A program made the translations under genes and the position numbers. This document shows positions 54,027-64,000 of a stretch of 64,000 nucleotides of DNA, one piece after another. Origin of the DNA: Planctomycetota bacterium (lineage in GTDB: Bacteria; Planctomycetota; UBA1135; UBA2386); assembly GCA_019636245.1 (NCBI GenBank), contig JAHBXX010000005.1:1-64000 (forward strand), given 5' to 3'. A model generated the notes under the pieces. That model searched no databases, was not told the origin of the DNA, and saw only the letters and a program-made list of their open reading frames with translations. The stretch's first letter is position 1. The number at the start of each line of letters is the position of its first letter.

Positions 54027-54365
54027 TCAGTCCGATTCTGCGGCAGCCAACTGCGCGAGCAGCGAATCCAAAGCCGTGAAGTCCCGCTCCACAGCCGGCC
54101 GCAGCGCCACGACCTCGTCGCGCAGGCCGAGCAGTCGCTGCGCATCCCAGGCGGTTGCGTAGGCGTGGCGAAAGAAGTGACGGGCCACCCGGGTCAGCGC
54201 CGCCTCGATGGCGCCATAGCCGTGATGCAGTGCCACAGCTGCCTGCGCGAGCACAGCCTCCCCCGCACCCGCGAACGACAGCCGCGCCAGTTCGTCGACG
54301 CGGCACAGGAAGGCATCGAGGTCCGACCGCACCTCGGCGCGCAACCGCTGGAGCCGCGCGTTCAC
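54027..54365 (-). CDS. HepT-like HEPN-domain protein with internal deletion
   Basis: 112 residues. AVALHHGYGAIEAALTRVAR matches the N-terminal helices of HepT-like HEPN toxins. It joins directly to HFFRHAYATAWDAQRL, which matches the C-terminal 'FRHxxRHxY' RNase motif region of the same family. The ~45 residues that normally separate these (the 'DGxLPxGxxWHxxLL' part) are absent, so the gene looks like an in-frame deletion that keeps the RHxxRH catalytic motif. HEPN toxins cut RNA and are blocked by MNT nucleotidyltransferases, encoded by the overlapping gene upstream. The GTG at 54365 overlaps that stop (GTGA). Activity is uncertain. Confidence 0.65.
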   Translation of the reverse strand: MNARLQRLRAEVRSDLDAFLCRVDELARLSFAGAGEAVLAQAAVALHHGYGAIEAALTRVARHFFRHAYATAWDAQRLLGLRDEVVALRPAVERDFTALDSLLAQLAAAESD

Positions 54366-54712
54366 AGGTCGATGCCTTCCGCGGCGATGCGCTCGCGCAA
54401 CGAAGGCGGCGCGTCCTCGGTCCGTACGAGATCGACGGGTCCGGCGAACAGCTCCATCAAGCCGCCGAGCACCGCGAAGTGGCGCTCCGCTGGCAGCCCT
54501 GTCACCGCGAGGTCGACGTCGCTGGTGACACTGACGTCACCGCGCGCCAACGAACCGAACAGCCGAACGGACCGCGCACCCGCCTCTGCGAGCAGCCGCG
54601 CCGCCGCCGGCAGCTTGGCTCGCAGTTCGTCGGCGCGAAGGCCCGCCTGGGCGGCCTCCTCCGCGCGGCGCCGGCGCAGGTGCGCCGCCATCTGGGCAAG
54701 GGTCACGGTCAC
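54362..54712 (-). CDS. MNT-type minimal nucleotidyltransferase (antitoxin-like)
   Basis: 116 residues from GTG 54712 (ATG 54691 possible). The nucleotidyltransferase motif RLFGSLARGDVSVTSDVDLA has the GSxxRG and the paired acidic DVDL. The C-terminal part, MELFAGPVDLVRTEDAPPSL then RERIAAEGIDL, is the usual MNT tail. In MntA/HepT pairs this protein AMPylates the HEPN toxin to neutralise it. Here it is translationally coupled to a shortened HEPN gene. Both sit inside a region of broken kinase and helicase sequences. Confidence 0.8.
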   Translation of the reverse strand: MTVTLAQMAAHLRRRRAEEAAQAGLRADELRAKLPAAARLLAEAGARSVRLFGSLARGDVSVTSDVDLAVTGLPAERHFAVLGGLMELFAGPVDLVRTEDAPPSLRERIAAEGIDL

Positions 54713-54817
54713 GCGCGACAGTCGAGTGGCAGGGGCGTCGTTGCCAAGCACGTGCATGCCGTCCTTGGGCGATGCCCAGGCAGCGTCCTTCGACGGCATC
54801 CCCGTGCATTCATGGCA

Positions 54818-55338
54818 ATGGAACCGTCGACGCGGCAGACTCCCTGGACCGCGAGACGGAGGCAGCCATCGACACCGCCCACGGAGCCCCTACCCCGGCG
54901 CCCCCACCGGGCGACCGCGTGCAGTCGACGGCGACCGGCGAACTCTTGGCGAAGCTGGCGACGGCGCCGAAGCTCGATGCGCAGCGTCCCGACGACCGCG
55001 TCGCTGCAACTCCCGATGCCGAACCGCACCGTGGTCCCGCCACGCCGGTCGGCGTGATGCGCGCCGAAATCTCCGCCGAGCAGCAGGTGCTGTTCGACCG
55101 GTTGCGGACCTGGCGCCGTCAGAAGGCTCATGAAGAGGGCGCGCCGCCCCACGTGATCCTGACCAACCGACAGCTCGCCGAGCTGGTGCGTCAGCGCCCG
55201 CGCAGCAACGGCGCGCTCGCCGACATCCAGGGGCTCGGTGACAACAGGATCGCCCGCCACGGACAGGAGCCCCTCGCCGCGTTGTGGCCCGACGCGCCGC
55301 GCTACGCGCCGTCCGGATCCCAGAGCGTGAACTGGTAG
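54818..55338 (+). pseudogene. Chimera of kinase leader and HRDC domain
   Basis: From ATG 54818 the DNA matches the start of the decayed kinase gene (ATGGA then a similar run to base 54842), then shifts frame. At 54905-54986 it repeats the leader block GDRVQSTATGELLAKLATAP. After ~70 bases of unclear sequence, a clean HRDC domain follows from ATG 55057 to 55338: EQQVLFDRLRTWRRQKAHEE, GAPPHVILTNRQLAELVRQR and NGALADIQGLGDNRIARHGQ. HRDC domains end RecQ helicases and bind DNA; the helicase itself is absent. It is thus a fossil junction between a kinase-family gene and a RecQ-type gene. The last 37 bases overlap the convergent gene. Confidence 0.65.
54905..54986 (+). repeat. Direct repeat copy 2 (kinase leader)
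   Basis: 82 bases nearly identical to 52026-52110, about 2.9 kb away in the same orientation. Here the ELLAK lysine codon is intact (AAG). Confidence 0.8.
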
Positions 55339-56012
55339 ACCGGCAGCAGCGCCAGCAGCGACGTGCGCACCCATGCGTCCGCCTCCGCCCCCATCGCCAG
55401 CGCGTCCTCCTTCGGCAGCTGCCGCTGCACGTGCAGCCAGTGGTTGCCCGGCGTGTAGTGCTGGAACATCTCCTTCAGCTCGGACGCCTTCACCGCGCTG
55501 CACCAGTGGTCCTTCTTCCAGTCGTGCAGCTTCAGGTTGAACCCCTTCGGCAGCGCGCGCAGCAGCGTGCAGAACTCCTCCATGCGCGCCGGGTCCCCGA
55601 GCACCTTCTTCTTCAGGTGCTCGCCGTCCCACCACGCCTGCGGGTGCACCCGCAGCGCCGCCTCCACCACCTGGTCGTCGAGGCACACCTCCAGCACCGT
55701 CTGGATGTAGTGCGTCTCCGCGTCCTTGCCGAGCGCCTCGCCGAAGAACGCCGCCAGCTTCTTGCGCGCCTTGGCCCCGCGGCACAGGTAGGCCCGCTGT
55801 TCCCGCACCCGGTAGCTGTTGAACGTGTAGGGATGGTGCAGTCCGGCCTGCGCCGACAGCTCGACGCCGAACCCCTTCGCCTCCTTCGCCGTCGCGTCGA
55901 CGATCGCCTTCAGCTTGCGGCGCACGGACAGCCGCAGCGCGTTGTACTCGGGGTCGTCCTGGCGGTGCTTCTCGTAGGCCTTGAAGTCGCGTTCGAGGAA
56001 GGTCTCGGCCAT
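55302..56012 (-). CDS. Hypothetical cytoplasmic protein
   Basis: 236 residues from ATG 56012. No signal peptide or membrane helix. Charged and aromatic-rich, it begins AETFLERDFKAYEKHRQDDP and contains SAQAGLHHPYTFNSYRVREQ and LPKGFNLKLHDWKKDHWCSA. I do not recognise the family. The sequence is of the ordinary codon type here, so it is a real gene. It is divergent from the beta-barrel lipoprotein and convergent with the HRDC remnant. Confidence 0.65.
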   Translation of the reverse strand: MAETFLERDFKAYEKHRQDDPEYNALRLSVRRKLKAIVDATAKEAKGFGVELSAQAGLHHPYTFNSYRVREQRAYLCRGAKARKKLAAFFGEALGKDAETHYIQTVLEVCLDDQVVEAALRVHPQAWWDGEHLKKKVLGDPARMEEFCTLLRALPKGFNLKLHDWKKDHWCSAVKASELKEMFQHYTPGNHWLHVQRQLPKEDALAMGAEADAWVRTSLLALLPVYQFTLWDPDGA

Positions 56013-56076
56013 CCGCGCAAGCCTACGAATCGCCGCCGACGGCGCCACCGCGCTTCCGCCGCTGCGTGCTCCCGCC

Positions 56077-56090
56077 TACCCTTCCCCGCC
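56077..56090 (+). promoter_or_regulatory. Candidate -10 element of the beta-barrel lipoprotein gene
   Basis: TACCCT (56077-56082) lies 8 bases before ATG 56091, again without a Shine-Dalgarno sequence. Confidence 0.35.
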
Positions 56091-56906
56091 ATGCGCATCG
56101 CCGCCGCCGTCGGCCTGCTGGGCCTGTGTTCGTGCACGTCGCTGACGATGGCCGAGCCGCAGATCCACGTGTCGCCGTACCTCGCCGTCTACCAGCTGCG
56201 CGGCAAGACCGGCATGCAGAGCCGGCCGACGCCGAGCGACCCGCTGGAGGACAACGCGCCGCAGTCGCTGCGCACCTTCGGCCTCGACCACTACAAGGAG
56301 GACGTCGGCGTGCGCGTCGAGATCGGCGACGGCTTCGGCGGCGTGCGTTTCGACTACTACCGGCTCGACATGGGCACCACGAAGTCCGGCGTGCTCGGCG
56401 ACGACTACGGCGCGCTGCAGGCCGGTGACGACGTGCGCATGAAGGCCGACATGGACGAGCTGCGCGCCAGCTACCTCGAGCCGCTGTTCGACCTGGAGAC
56501 CGAGTACCGCAACCAGCCGCTGAAGTTCCGCTTCGCCGCCGGCGCCGTGCTCGCCTACCGCGACCTCAACCTGCGCGCCAGCACCGTCGACGGCGCCCGC
56601 AGCCAGCGGACCCAGATCGAGGGCAACGTCGTCTACCCGGCGATCCGGGCCCGCCTGACCTGGCGCGACGTGGCGCTCGACATCGACTACGCCGTGTCGC
56701 CCGACCTCGCGCTCGGCGGCGACTTCGAGGGCCTGCAGCAGGACTTCGAGGCGCGGCTGTCCTACCGGCTGCCGCTGCGGGACATCACGCTGTTCGGCGG
56801 CTACCGCTACTCCGAACTGGTGGCCGAGGGCACCCAGGGCGAATTCCGCTACGACGCCGACCTGCGCCTCGACGGCTTCCAGTTCGGCGTCGTGCTGACG
56901 CTGTGA
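56091..56906 (+). CDS. Outer-membrane beta-barrel-type lipoprotein
   Basis: 271 residues. A short lipoprotein signal (IAAAVGLLGLCSC, lipobox LGLC or LCSC) is followed by alternating strands ending in aromatic residues, typical of an 8- to 12-stranded barrel: GVRVEIGDGFGGVRFDYYRL, FRFAAGAVLAYRDLNLRAST, YRLPLRDITLFGGYRYSELV, and a C-terminal RLDGFQFGVVLTL. No known porin or enzyme motif. It may be an outer-membrane protein of unknown role; the DacB gene is convergent. Confidence 0.7.
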   Translation: MRIAAAVGLLGLCSCTSLTMAEPQIHVSPYLAVYQLRGKTGMQSRPTPSDPLEDNAPQSLRTFGLDHYKEDVGVRVEIGDGFGGVRFDYYRLDMGTTKSGVLGDDYGALQAGDDVRMKADMDELRASYLEPLFDLETEYRNQPLKFRFAAGAVLAYRDLNLRASTVDGARSQRTQIEGNVVYPAIRARLTWRDVALDIDYAVSPDLALGGDFEGLQQDFEARLSYRLPLRDITLFGGYRYSELVAEGTQGEFRYDADLRLDGFQFGVVLTL

Positions 56907-56918
56907 CGGAGTCGTGGG

Positions 56919-58177
56919 TCAGCCGCCGACGGCGGCGAGGTCCTGCACGAACGCATCGACCGTGGCCCGCGCCGCCGCCGCGTCGACCAGGAAGTCGTTC
57001 CACAGGATGCTGAACAGCAGCGCGCCGCCGTCGGCGCGCTCGAGCCAGCCGGACAACGCGGTGACGCGCTGCAGCGTGCCGGTCTTGGCGCGCACCCGGC
57101 GATGGGCCGGGCCGGCGGCCAGGCGCCCGGCGAGGGTGCCGCTGACGCCGGCCAGCGGCAGGGCGGCCGCGAACGCCTCGCCCCACGGCTGCCGCCGCGC
57201 CGCCGCCAGCAGGGCGGCGACCTGCGCCGGCTGCACGAGGTCGAGCCGCGACAGTCCCGAACCGTCGACCTGCACCAGCCCGGCCGCGTCGATCCCCAAC
57301 GCCGCCAGCACCGTGCGCGTGTGCGCCGCCGCGGCCGCCGTGCCGACGCCGTCCGCGGCGCGGGCCGCGACGCGCCAGAGCTGCTCGGCGACCAGGTTGT
57401 CGCTGTCGGCGAGCAGGGGCCGCAGCAGCTCGGCCAGCGGCGGCGAATGCACCACTGCCAGGAGCCGCTCGGGACCACCCGCCATCCCTTCGCCGTCCGC
57501 GACGCCGATGCCGGCCGCCGCGAGCTGCGCCTGCAGCGTGCGGGCGGCGAACGCGGCCGGATCGGCCACCGGCCGCCGTCCGGACGGACCACCGTCGCGT
57601 TCCACCCGCTCGACGTTGCCGCCGCAGCACAGCCCGCCGAACGGCGGCGCGTAGTCCTCGTCGAGGTCGTGCCACGGCCAGCCCTGCCCGTGACGTTCGC
57701 CGCCGAGCCAGCCGCCGTCGCCGCGCACCGAGCCGGCAACGCGGCGCACGCCGGCCGCCACGACGGCGGCGACCAGCTGCTGCAGGCGCGGGTCGCGGCC
57801 CCAGGGCAGGCCCAACGTCGGATCGCCGAACCCGCGCAGCACCAGGTCGCCGCGCAGCTCCCCGTCGTGCACTTCGCCGGCGACCAGCAGTTCGGTGCGC
57901 AGCGTCGCCCAGGGCCCCAGCGTGTGCAGCGCGACGACGGCGGTGACGAGCTTCGCGTTCGAGGCGGGCACGAAACCCTGCCGCTCGGCGTGGGCGGCGA
58001 GCGTGCGGCCGCTGTCGGCATCGACGACCACGACGCCCACGCGCCCGCCCGCGCCCTCCGCCGCGGCGACGAAGCGCGCCAGCGCCGCCGCGATCGCCGC
58101 GTCCGAGCCGGTGGCGGCACAGCCCGCGGCGAGGAACGCCAGGGCCGCGGCGCCGAGGGCCGGCCCGCAGCGGCGGC

Positions 58178-58181
<4 letters not shown>
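56919..58181 (-). CDS. dacB: PBP4-type D-alanyl-D-alanine carboxypeptidase/endopeptidase (lipoprotein)
   Basis: 420 residues, the S13 (DacB/PBP4) family. The N-terminus is a lipoprotein signal (GAAALAFLAAGCA). The three penicillin-binding motifs are present: SxxK as FVPASNAKLVTAVVALHTLG, SxN as LADSDNLVAEQLWR, and KTG as VRAKTGTLQRVTALSGW. It trims or cuts peptide cross-links in the wall. Planctomycetes with peptidoglycan keep such enzymes. The GTG at 58181 overlaps the stop of the NtrC-like gene (GTGA). The large insert domain of E. coli PBP4 seems shortened (DGGWLGGERHGQGWPWHDLD). Confidence 0.92.
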
Positions 58182-60013
<1,832 letters not shown>

Positions 60014-60026
60014 CGCCCGTCCAGGA

Positions 60027-60038
60027 TACGATCCGGCG
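60027..60038 (+). promoter_or_regulatory. Candidate -10 element of the S41 protease gene
   Basis: TACGAT (60027-60032) is 6 bases before ATG 60039 inside a 25-base divergent gap, so the transcript would be leaderless. Confidence 0.4.
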
Positions 60039-61400
60039 ATGCAACAGCAACCGCGGCTGCCGCTCTGGTTCCTGGTCGCGAACTGGGCGATGGTCGCGGC
60101 GGCCTTCGCCGCCGGGGTGCTGCTCGGCGGGCGCCAGCGCGGCGACCTGCCGGAGCCGCAGGCGACCGCGCTGCAGCTGGTGCACGCCGAGATCCTGCGT
60201 TCGCACGTCGATCCGCACGATGGCAGCGAACTGATGGACACGGCCATCGCGGCGATGGTCAGGAGCCTCGACCCCTACAGCACCTACGTGCCGCCGCGCG
60301 AGGTGCGCGCCTACGACGAACGCAACACCGGCCAGTACGAAGACGTCGGCATGGTCATGACGCAGATCGGCGGACGCATCGTCGTGCACTGGCCGATGCC
60401 CGGCGGCCCGGCGGCGCGCGCCGGCATCGAACCAGGCGACGTGCTGCTGGCCGTCGACGGCCGCCGGCTCGCCGACGAGCCGGAAGCCGGCCGGCAGGAA
60501 GCCGGCCTGCGGCTCGTGCGTGGCCCCGCCGGCAGCGAGGTCGAGCTGCTGCTGGAGCGGCGCGGGGCGCCCCTGCAGCGCTCGGTGCGGCGCAGCGAGG
60601 TGCAGCGGGACGCCGTCAAGTGGGTGCACTTCGCCGACCCCGACGCAGGCCTCGGCTACCTGCACCTCGCCGACTTCCACCGCGGCAGCGCCGCCCAGGT
60701 CGCCGAGTCGCTGCGGCGACTGGCGGCCGAACGGCCGCTGCGCGGCCTCCTGCTCGACCTGCGCTTCGACGGCGGCGGCAGCCTCGACGAGTGCGTCGCG
60801 CTGGCGCGCTTCTTCCTCCGCAGCGGCACCATCGTCAGCCAGCGGCGGCGCGGCAGCGAGGTCGTCGAGGTGTTCGAGGCCGGGCCCGAGACGTGCCAGT
60901 TCCCGGACCTGCCGCTGGTGCTGCTGGTCAACGAGCACTCGGCGAGCGCCAGCGAGGTGCTGGCCGCCGCGCTGCAGGACCACGGCCGCGCCGCCATCGT
61001 CGGCGCCCGGACCTTCGGCAAGGGCTACGTCAACACCGTCTACTCGTGGAAGAACCTCGACTTCCGCCTGAAGCTCACGACCGCGCACTACTTCACGCCG
61101 AACGGCCGCAACCTCGACGGCCACCATCGCAACGGCCAGAGCGACGGCGACGCCGCCAGGGCCGGCGGCATCACGCCGGACCTCGTCGTGGAACTGGACG
61201 AGACGGCGCGGCGCGGCGTGCTGCGGGTCCTGACCCAGCTCGAGCCGCCGGGCGCCTACCTGGCCGCGATCCGGGCCGCGGCGACCGAGCACGGCTTCGC
61301 GGTGCCGACGCCGCCGACCGCCGCCGACGACCCGCAGCTCGCCCGCGCGCTCACGGTGCTGCGCGAACGCGCCGCCGACCGCACGCCCGACGACCGCTGA
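60039..61400 (+). CDS. S41 (CtpA/Prc-type) carboxy-terminal processing protease
   Basis: 453 residues. One N-terminal membrane helix (WFLVANWAMVAAAFAAGVLL) anchors a periplasmic protease. The order is an N-terminal region with LDPYSTYVPP, a PDZ domain (~100-185; YEDVGMVMTQIGG and AGIEPGDVLLAVDGR), and the S41 core: LLLDLRFDGGGSLDECVAL, catalytic Ser in NEHSASASEVL (301-305), catalytic Lys328 in ARTFGKGYVNT. It degrades proteins from their C-termini. The tail (~410-453) is Ala/Pro-rich. It is followed by tsaD with a 20-base gap. Confidence 0.94.
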   Translation: MQQQPRLPLWFLVANWAMVAAAFAAGVLLGGRQRGDLPEPQATALQLVHAEILRSHVDPHDGSELMDTAIAAMVRSLDPYSTYVPPREVRAYDERNTGQYEDVGMVMTQIGGRIVVHWPMPGGPAARAGIEPGDVLLAVDGRRLADEPEAGRQEAGLRLVRGPAGSEVELLLERRGAPLQRSVRRSEVQRDAVKWVHFADPDAGLGYLHLADFHRGSAAQVAESLRRLAAERPLRGLLLDLRFDGGGSLDECVALARFFLRSGTIVSQRRRGSEVVEVFEAGPETCQFPDLPLVLLVNEHSASASEVLAAALQDHGRAAIVGARTFGKGYVNTVYSWKNLDFRLKLTTAHYFTPNGRNLDGHHRNGQSDGDAARAGGITPDLVVELDETARRGVLRVLTQLEPPGAYLAAIRAAATEHGFAVPTPPTAADDPQLARALTVLRERAADRTPDDR

Positions 61401-61405
61401 CGCGC

Positions 61406-61420
61406 TAGCATGCGCGGCCC
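61406..61420 (+). promoter_or_regulatory. Candidate -10 element of the tsaD-larB-carA genes
   Basis: TAGCAT (61406-61411) lies 9 bases before GTG 61421 and overlaps the end of the upstream gene region. A separate, nearly leaderless promoter for tsaD is plausible. Confidence 0.4.
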
Positions 61421-62467
61421 GTGCACGAACGCATCCTGGGCATCGAGACCTCCTGCGACGAGACCGCCGCCGCCGTGGTGCAGGACGGCCGCACGGTGCT
61501 CAGCAACGTCGTGCACTCGCAGGTGGCGCTGCACGCACGCTGGCGCGGCGTCGTGCCCGAGGTCGCCAGCCGTTCGCACACCGAGCGCATCCTGCCGATC
61601 GTCGAGGCGGCGTTGCGCCAGGCGGAAGTGGCGCCGGGCGACCTGGACGCCGTCGCGGTGACGCACCGCCCCGGCATGGTCGGCTGCCTGCTGGTCGGTC
61701 TCGCCGCCGCGAAGGCGCTCTGCTGGCGGTTCTCGCTGCCGCTGCTCGGCGTCGACCACGTGCAGGCGCACGTGCACACCGGCTTCCTCGCCGACCCCGA
61801 CCTGCCGCTGCCGGCGCTGGCGCTGGTCGCCTCGGGCGGGCACACCGCGCTCTACCTCGTGCACGCTCCCGGCCGCACCGAGCGGCTCGGCACGACGCGC
61901 GACGACGCCGCCGGCGAAGCCCTCGACAAGGGCGCGGCGCTGCTCGGCCTGCCCTACCCCGGCGGACCGGCGATCGAACGCGCCGCCGTCGGCGGCGACC
62001 CGCGCGCCGTCGCGCTGCCGCGCACGCTGCTCGGCCCGGACTCGCTCGACTTCTCGTTCTCCGGCCTGAAGACGGCGCTGCTCTACACGCTGCAGCCGCA
62101 GGGCAGCCCACCGCCGGCCGGACCGCCGACCGGCCAGCGCCTGCAGGACCTCGCCGCCGCCTACCAGGAGGCGGTGGTCGACGTGCTGGTGGCGAAGCTG
62201 CGCCGCGCCAGCGAACGCCACCCCGTGCGCTCCTTGTGCATCGGCGGCGGCGTGGCGCGCAACCTGCGCCTGCGCGAGCGGCTGGCCTCCGACCCGCAAC
62301 TCGCGGCGCTGCACCTCGTGCTGCCGGATCCGGCGCTGTGCGCCGACAACGCGGCGATGGTCGCCAGCCTCGGCGCGACGCTGCGGCGCCAGGGCCTGGC
62401 CGCCGAACTCGACCTCGATGCGATCGCGACGCCGCAGTCGGGCGGCAAGGCGAAGGTGCGGCCGTGA
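61421..62467 (+). CDS. tsaD: tRNA N6-adenosine threonylcarbamoyltransferase TsaD
   Basis: 348 residues. The ASKHA/Kae1 fold is clear: ILGIETSCDETAAAVV at the N-terminus, VPEVASRSHTERILPIVEAA, HVQAHVHTGFL with the two metal-binding His, LVASGGHTALYLV, DDAAGEALDKGAALLGLPYP, and FSFSGLKTALLY. The C-terminal CIGGGVARNLRLRERL and CADNAAMVA are standard. With TsaB and TsaE it transfers threonylcarbamoyl to A37 of ANN-decoding tRNAs. Essential in most bacteria. GTG 61421 gives the conserved start. Confidence 0.97.
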   Translation: MHERILGIETSCDETAAAVVQDGRTVLSNVVHSQVALHARWRGVVPEVASRSHTERILPIVEAALRQAEVAPGDLDAVAVTHRPGMVGCLLVGLAAAKALCWRFSLPLLGVDHVQAHVHTGFLADPDLPLPALALVASGGHTALYLVHAPGRTERLGTTRDDAAGEALDKGAALLGLPYPGGPAIERAAVGGDPRAVALPRTLLGPDSLDFSFSGLKTALLYTLQPQGSPPPAGPPTGQRLQDLAAAYQEAVVDVLVAKLRRASERHPVRSLCIGGGVARNLRLRERLASDPQLAALHLVLPDPALCADNAAMVASLGATLRRQGLAAELDLDAIATPQSGGKAKVRP

Positions 62468-63240
62468 ACGCCGACGACGCTCCCTGGCGCGAGCTGCTGC
62501 AGCGCGTGCAGGGCGGCACCTGCAGCGTCGACGAGGCGCTGGCCGCCCTGCGGGTCGGCCCGCCGGCGGCCGAACTCGGCTTCGCCACCGTCGACCACGA
62601 CCGCGCGCGGCGCTGCGGCCTGCCGGAGGTCGTGTACTGCCAGGGCAAGACCCCCGAGGAGGCGACCGGCATCGCCGTCGAGATCCTGCGCCGTTCCGAC
62701 CGCCTGCTGATGACGCGCGCCACGACCGAGCACGCACGCGCCGTCGCCGAAGCGCTGCCGCAGGCGCGCTACCACGACCGCGCCCGCTGCGTCACCGTGC
62801 TGCCGGCGTCGCCGCCGCCGCGCGGCCGCGTCGCCGTGGTCAGCGCCGGCACCGCCGACCTGCCCGTCGCCGACGAGGCCGCGGTCACGCTCGAGTTCGC
62901 CGGCAACCGGGTCGAACGCTACACCGACGTGGGCGTCGCGGGGCTGCACCGGCTGCTGCGCCACATCGACGCCATCCGGCAGGCGAACGCGATCGTCGTC
63001 GTCGCCGGCATGGACGGCGCCCTGCCGTCGGTCGTCGGCGGACTCGTCGACCGCCCCGTGATCGCGGTGCCGACGAGCACCGGCTACGGCGCCTCGTTCG
63101 GCGGCGTCGCGGCCCTGCTGACGATGCTGAACAGCTGCGCCGCCGGCGTGGCGGTGGTCAACATTGACAACGGTTTCGGGGCTGGCTATCTCGCCTCCCT
63201 GATCAACCTGCGCACCGCCGCCACGGACCCGAGAACTTGA
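62464..63240 (+). CDS. larB: LarB-type nickel-pincer cofactor carboxylase
   Basis: 258 residues, GTG 62464 overlapping the tsaD stop (GTGA). LarB carboxylates and hydrolyses nicotinic acid adenine dinucleotide at the start of the nickel-pincer nucleotide pathway used by lactate racemase and relatives. The C-terminal half is an AIR-carboxylase (PurE-like) fold: [59 protein letters not shown] and [13 protein letters not shown]. The N-terminal extension has [20 protein letters not shown], the LarB-specific NaAD-binding region. larC and larE are not in the window. Confidence 0.93.
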   Translation: MNADDAPWRELLQRVQGGTCSVDEALAALRVGPPAAELGFATVDHDRARRCGLPEVVYCQGKTPEEATGIAVEILRRSDRLLMTRATTEHARAVAEALPQARYHDRARCVTVLPASPPPRGRVAVVSAGTADLPVADEAAVTLEFAGNRVERYTDVGVAGLHRLLRHIDAIRQANAIVVVAGMDGALPSVVGGLVDRPVIAVPTSTGYGASFGGVAALLTMLNSCAAGVAVVNIDNGFGAGYLASLINLRTAATDPRT

Positions 63241-64000
63241 CCACCGCCGACCGCCCTCCCGCCCGCCTCGTGCTCGAGGACGGGACCGTGCTCGCGGGGC
63301 GGGGCTTCGGCGCCGGCGTCGACCGCATCGGCGAGTTGGTGTTCAACACCTCGATGGTCGGCTACCAGGAGATCCTGACGGATCCCTCCTACCGCGGCCA
63401 GACGGTGCTGCTGACGCAACCGCACATCGGCAACTACGGCGTCAACAGCGAGGACGAGGAGTCGGCGCGCCTGTGGCTGTCGGGCCTGGTGGTGCGCGAG
63501 GCGTGCCGTCGGGCCAGCAACGCGCGTTCGGGCGCCGAGCTGTCGGACTACCTCGCGCAGCACGGCGTGCCCGGCATCGAGGGCGTCGACACGCGCATGC
63601 TGACCCGCCACGTGCGCGACCACGGCGAACTGCGCGTGCTGATCACGCGCGACATGGCCACTCCCGACGCCGAGCTCGTCGAACGCGTGCGCCGGGCGCC
63701 GCGCGTCGCCGACGAGGACCACGTGCTCGCGGTCACGGCCGCGGCGAGCCACGCCTGGGACAAGGGCTACGAGTCGGCGTTCAGCCCGCCGCCGCCGGCC
63801 GCCGCGCCGGGGCGCCGGCCGCGCGTCGTCGCCTACGACTTCGGCGCCAAACGCAACATCCTGCGCTCGCTGGTCGCCTGCGGCCTCGACGTCACCGTGG
63901 TGCCGGCGGCGACGCCCGCCGCCGCGGTGCTGGAGCAGCGGCCTGACGGCGTGTTCCTCAGCAACGGCCCCGGCGATCCGGCGGTCTGCCGCTACGCGAT
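63237..64000 (+). CDS. carA: Carbamoyl-phosphate synthase small subunit (3' end outside window)
   Basis: 254 residues are visible; the gene runs off the right edge. The TTG at 63237 overlaps the larB stop (TTGA). The N-terminal CPSase_sm_chain domain is complete: [56 protein letters not shown] and [18 protein letters not shown]. The glutamine amidotransferase domain begins at [20 protein letters not shown] and reaches LSNGPGDPA, before the catalytic Cys, which lies past the edge. It supplies ammonia to CarB for carbamoyl phosphate (arginine and pyrimidines). Confidence 0.96.
   Translation, partial: MTTADRPPARLVLEDGTVLAGRGFGAGVDRIGELVFNTSMVGYQEILTDPSYRGQTVLLTQPHIGNYGVNSEDEESARLWLSGLVVREACRRASNARSGAELSDYLAQHGVPGIEGVDTRMLTRHVRDHGELRVLITRDMATPDAELVERVRRAPRVADEDHVLAVTAAASHAWDKGYESAFSPPPPAAAPGRRPRVVAYDFGAKRNILRSLVACGLDVTVVPAATPAAAVLEQRPDGVFLSNGPGDPAVCRYA

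Overview
The window is very GC-rich DNA (third codon positions almost always G or C) from a bacterium with densely packed genes. I infer an uncultured member of the Planctomycetota. The evidence is a membrane Ser/Thr kinase fused to a formylglycine-generating-enzyme-like (SUMF1) domain, a second decayed kinase of the same design, many large secreted proteins of unknown function, TIG/lectin and RCC1-type exported proteins, and HEAT-repeat exported proteins. No rRNA, tRNA, CRISPR array, insertion sequence or prophage was seen. The phylum call is an inference, not a measurement.

Layout. 1-6.6 kb: end of an AftB-like membrane glycosyltransferase with an EF-hand insertion, a fluoride channel (crcB), a PAS histidine kinase, two coupled HEAT-repeat exported proteins, two small unknown genes and an RRM RNA-binding protein. 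6.6-12.4 kb: a gene-poor stretch with a molybdoenzyme C-terminal remnant, an RCC1-repeat protein with a damaged 5' end, a MATE exporter and a secreted unknown. 12.4-22 kb: kinase-SUMF1, a thrA-thrB-thrC operon and a GspE/PilB ATPase carrying an isoaspartyl-methyltransferase-like N-terminus. 22-28.3 kb: a secreted alpha/beta hydrolase with a lectin/TIG protein and an anchored partner, a DksA/TraR protein and a YqaA/DedA protein. 28.3-33.5 kb: a SulP-carbonic anhydrase fusion, a three-domain hydrolase/SnoaL/phosphohistidine-phosphatase protein and a TenA-ThiD fusion. 33.5-44.7 kb: ClpB, PurB, a small secreted protein, nadC-antisigma-vanZ, a FlhG/MinD-type ATPase with a ComEA-like HhH protein, RuvC, IspD and IspF. 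44.7-52 kb: an MsbA-type ABC exporter, a parvulin-like foldase, and a four-gene coupled run of exported unknowns that includes a gluzincin-like protein without HExxH. 52-55.3 kb: a scrapyard of broken kinase and HRDC sequences around a miniature HEPN/MNT pair. 55.3-64 kb: an unknown, a beta-barrel lipoprotein, PBP4-type carboxypeptidase, an NtrC-like regulator, an S41 protease, TsaD, LarB and the start of CarA.

Genes work together mainly as tightly coupled operons. Fourteen junctions share exactly 4 bp (GTGA, ATGA or TTGA). Housekeeping pathways represented are threonine synthesis, NAD synthesis, the MEP isoprenoid pathway (ispDF), purine and pyrimidine synthesis, thiamine salvage, tRNA t6A formation, lipid export and cell-wall remodelling. 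Several genes have a TANNNT-like hexamer only 6-12 bases before the start codon and no Shine-Dalgarno sequence, which suggests leaderless transcripts.

The most unusual items are the methyltransferase-like domain on the secretion ATPase, the EF-hand inside the glycosyltransferase, the HEPN protein with an in-frame core deletion, and the kinase-leader/HRDC chimera.
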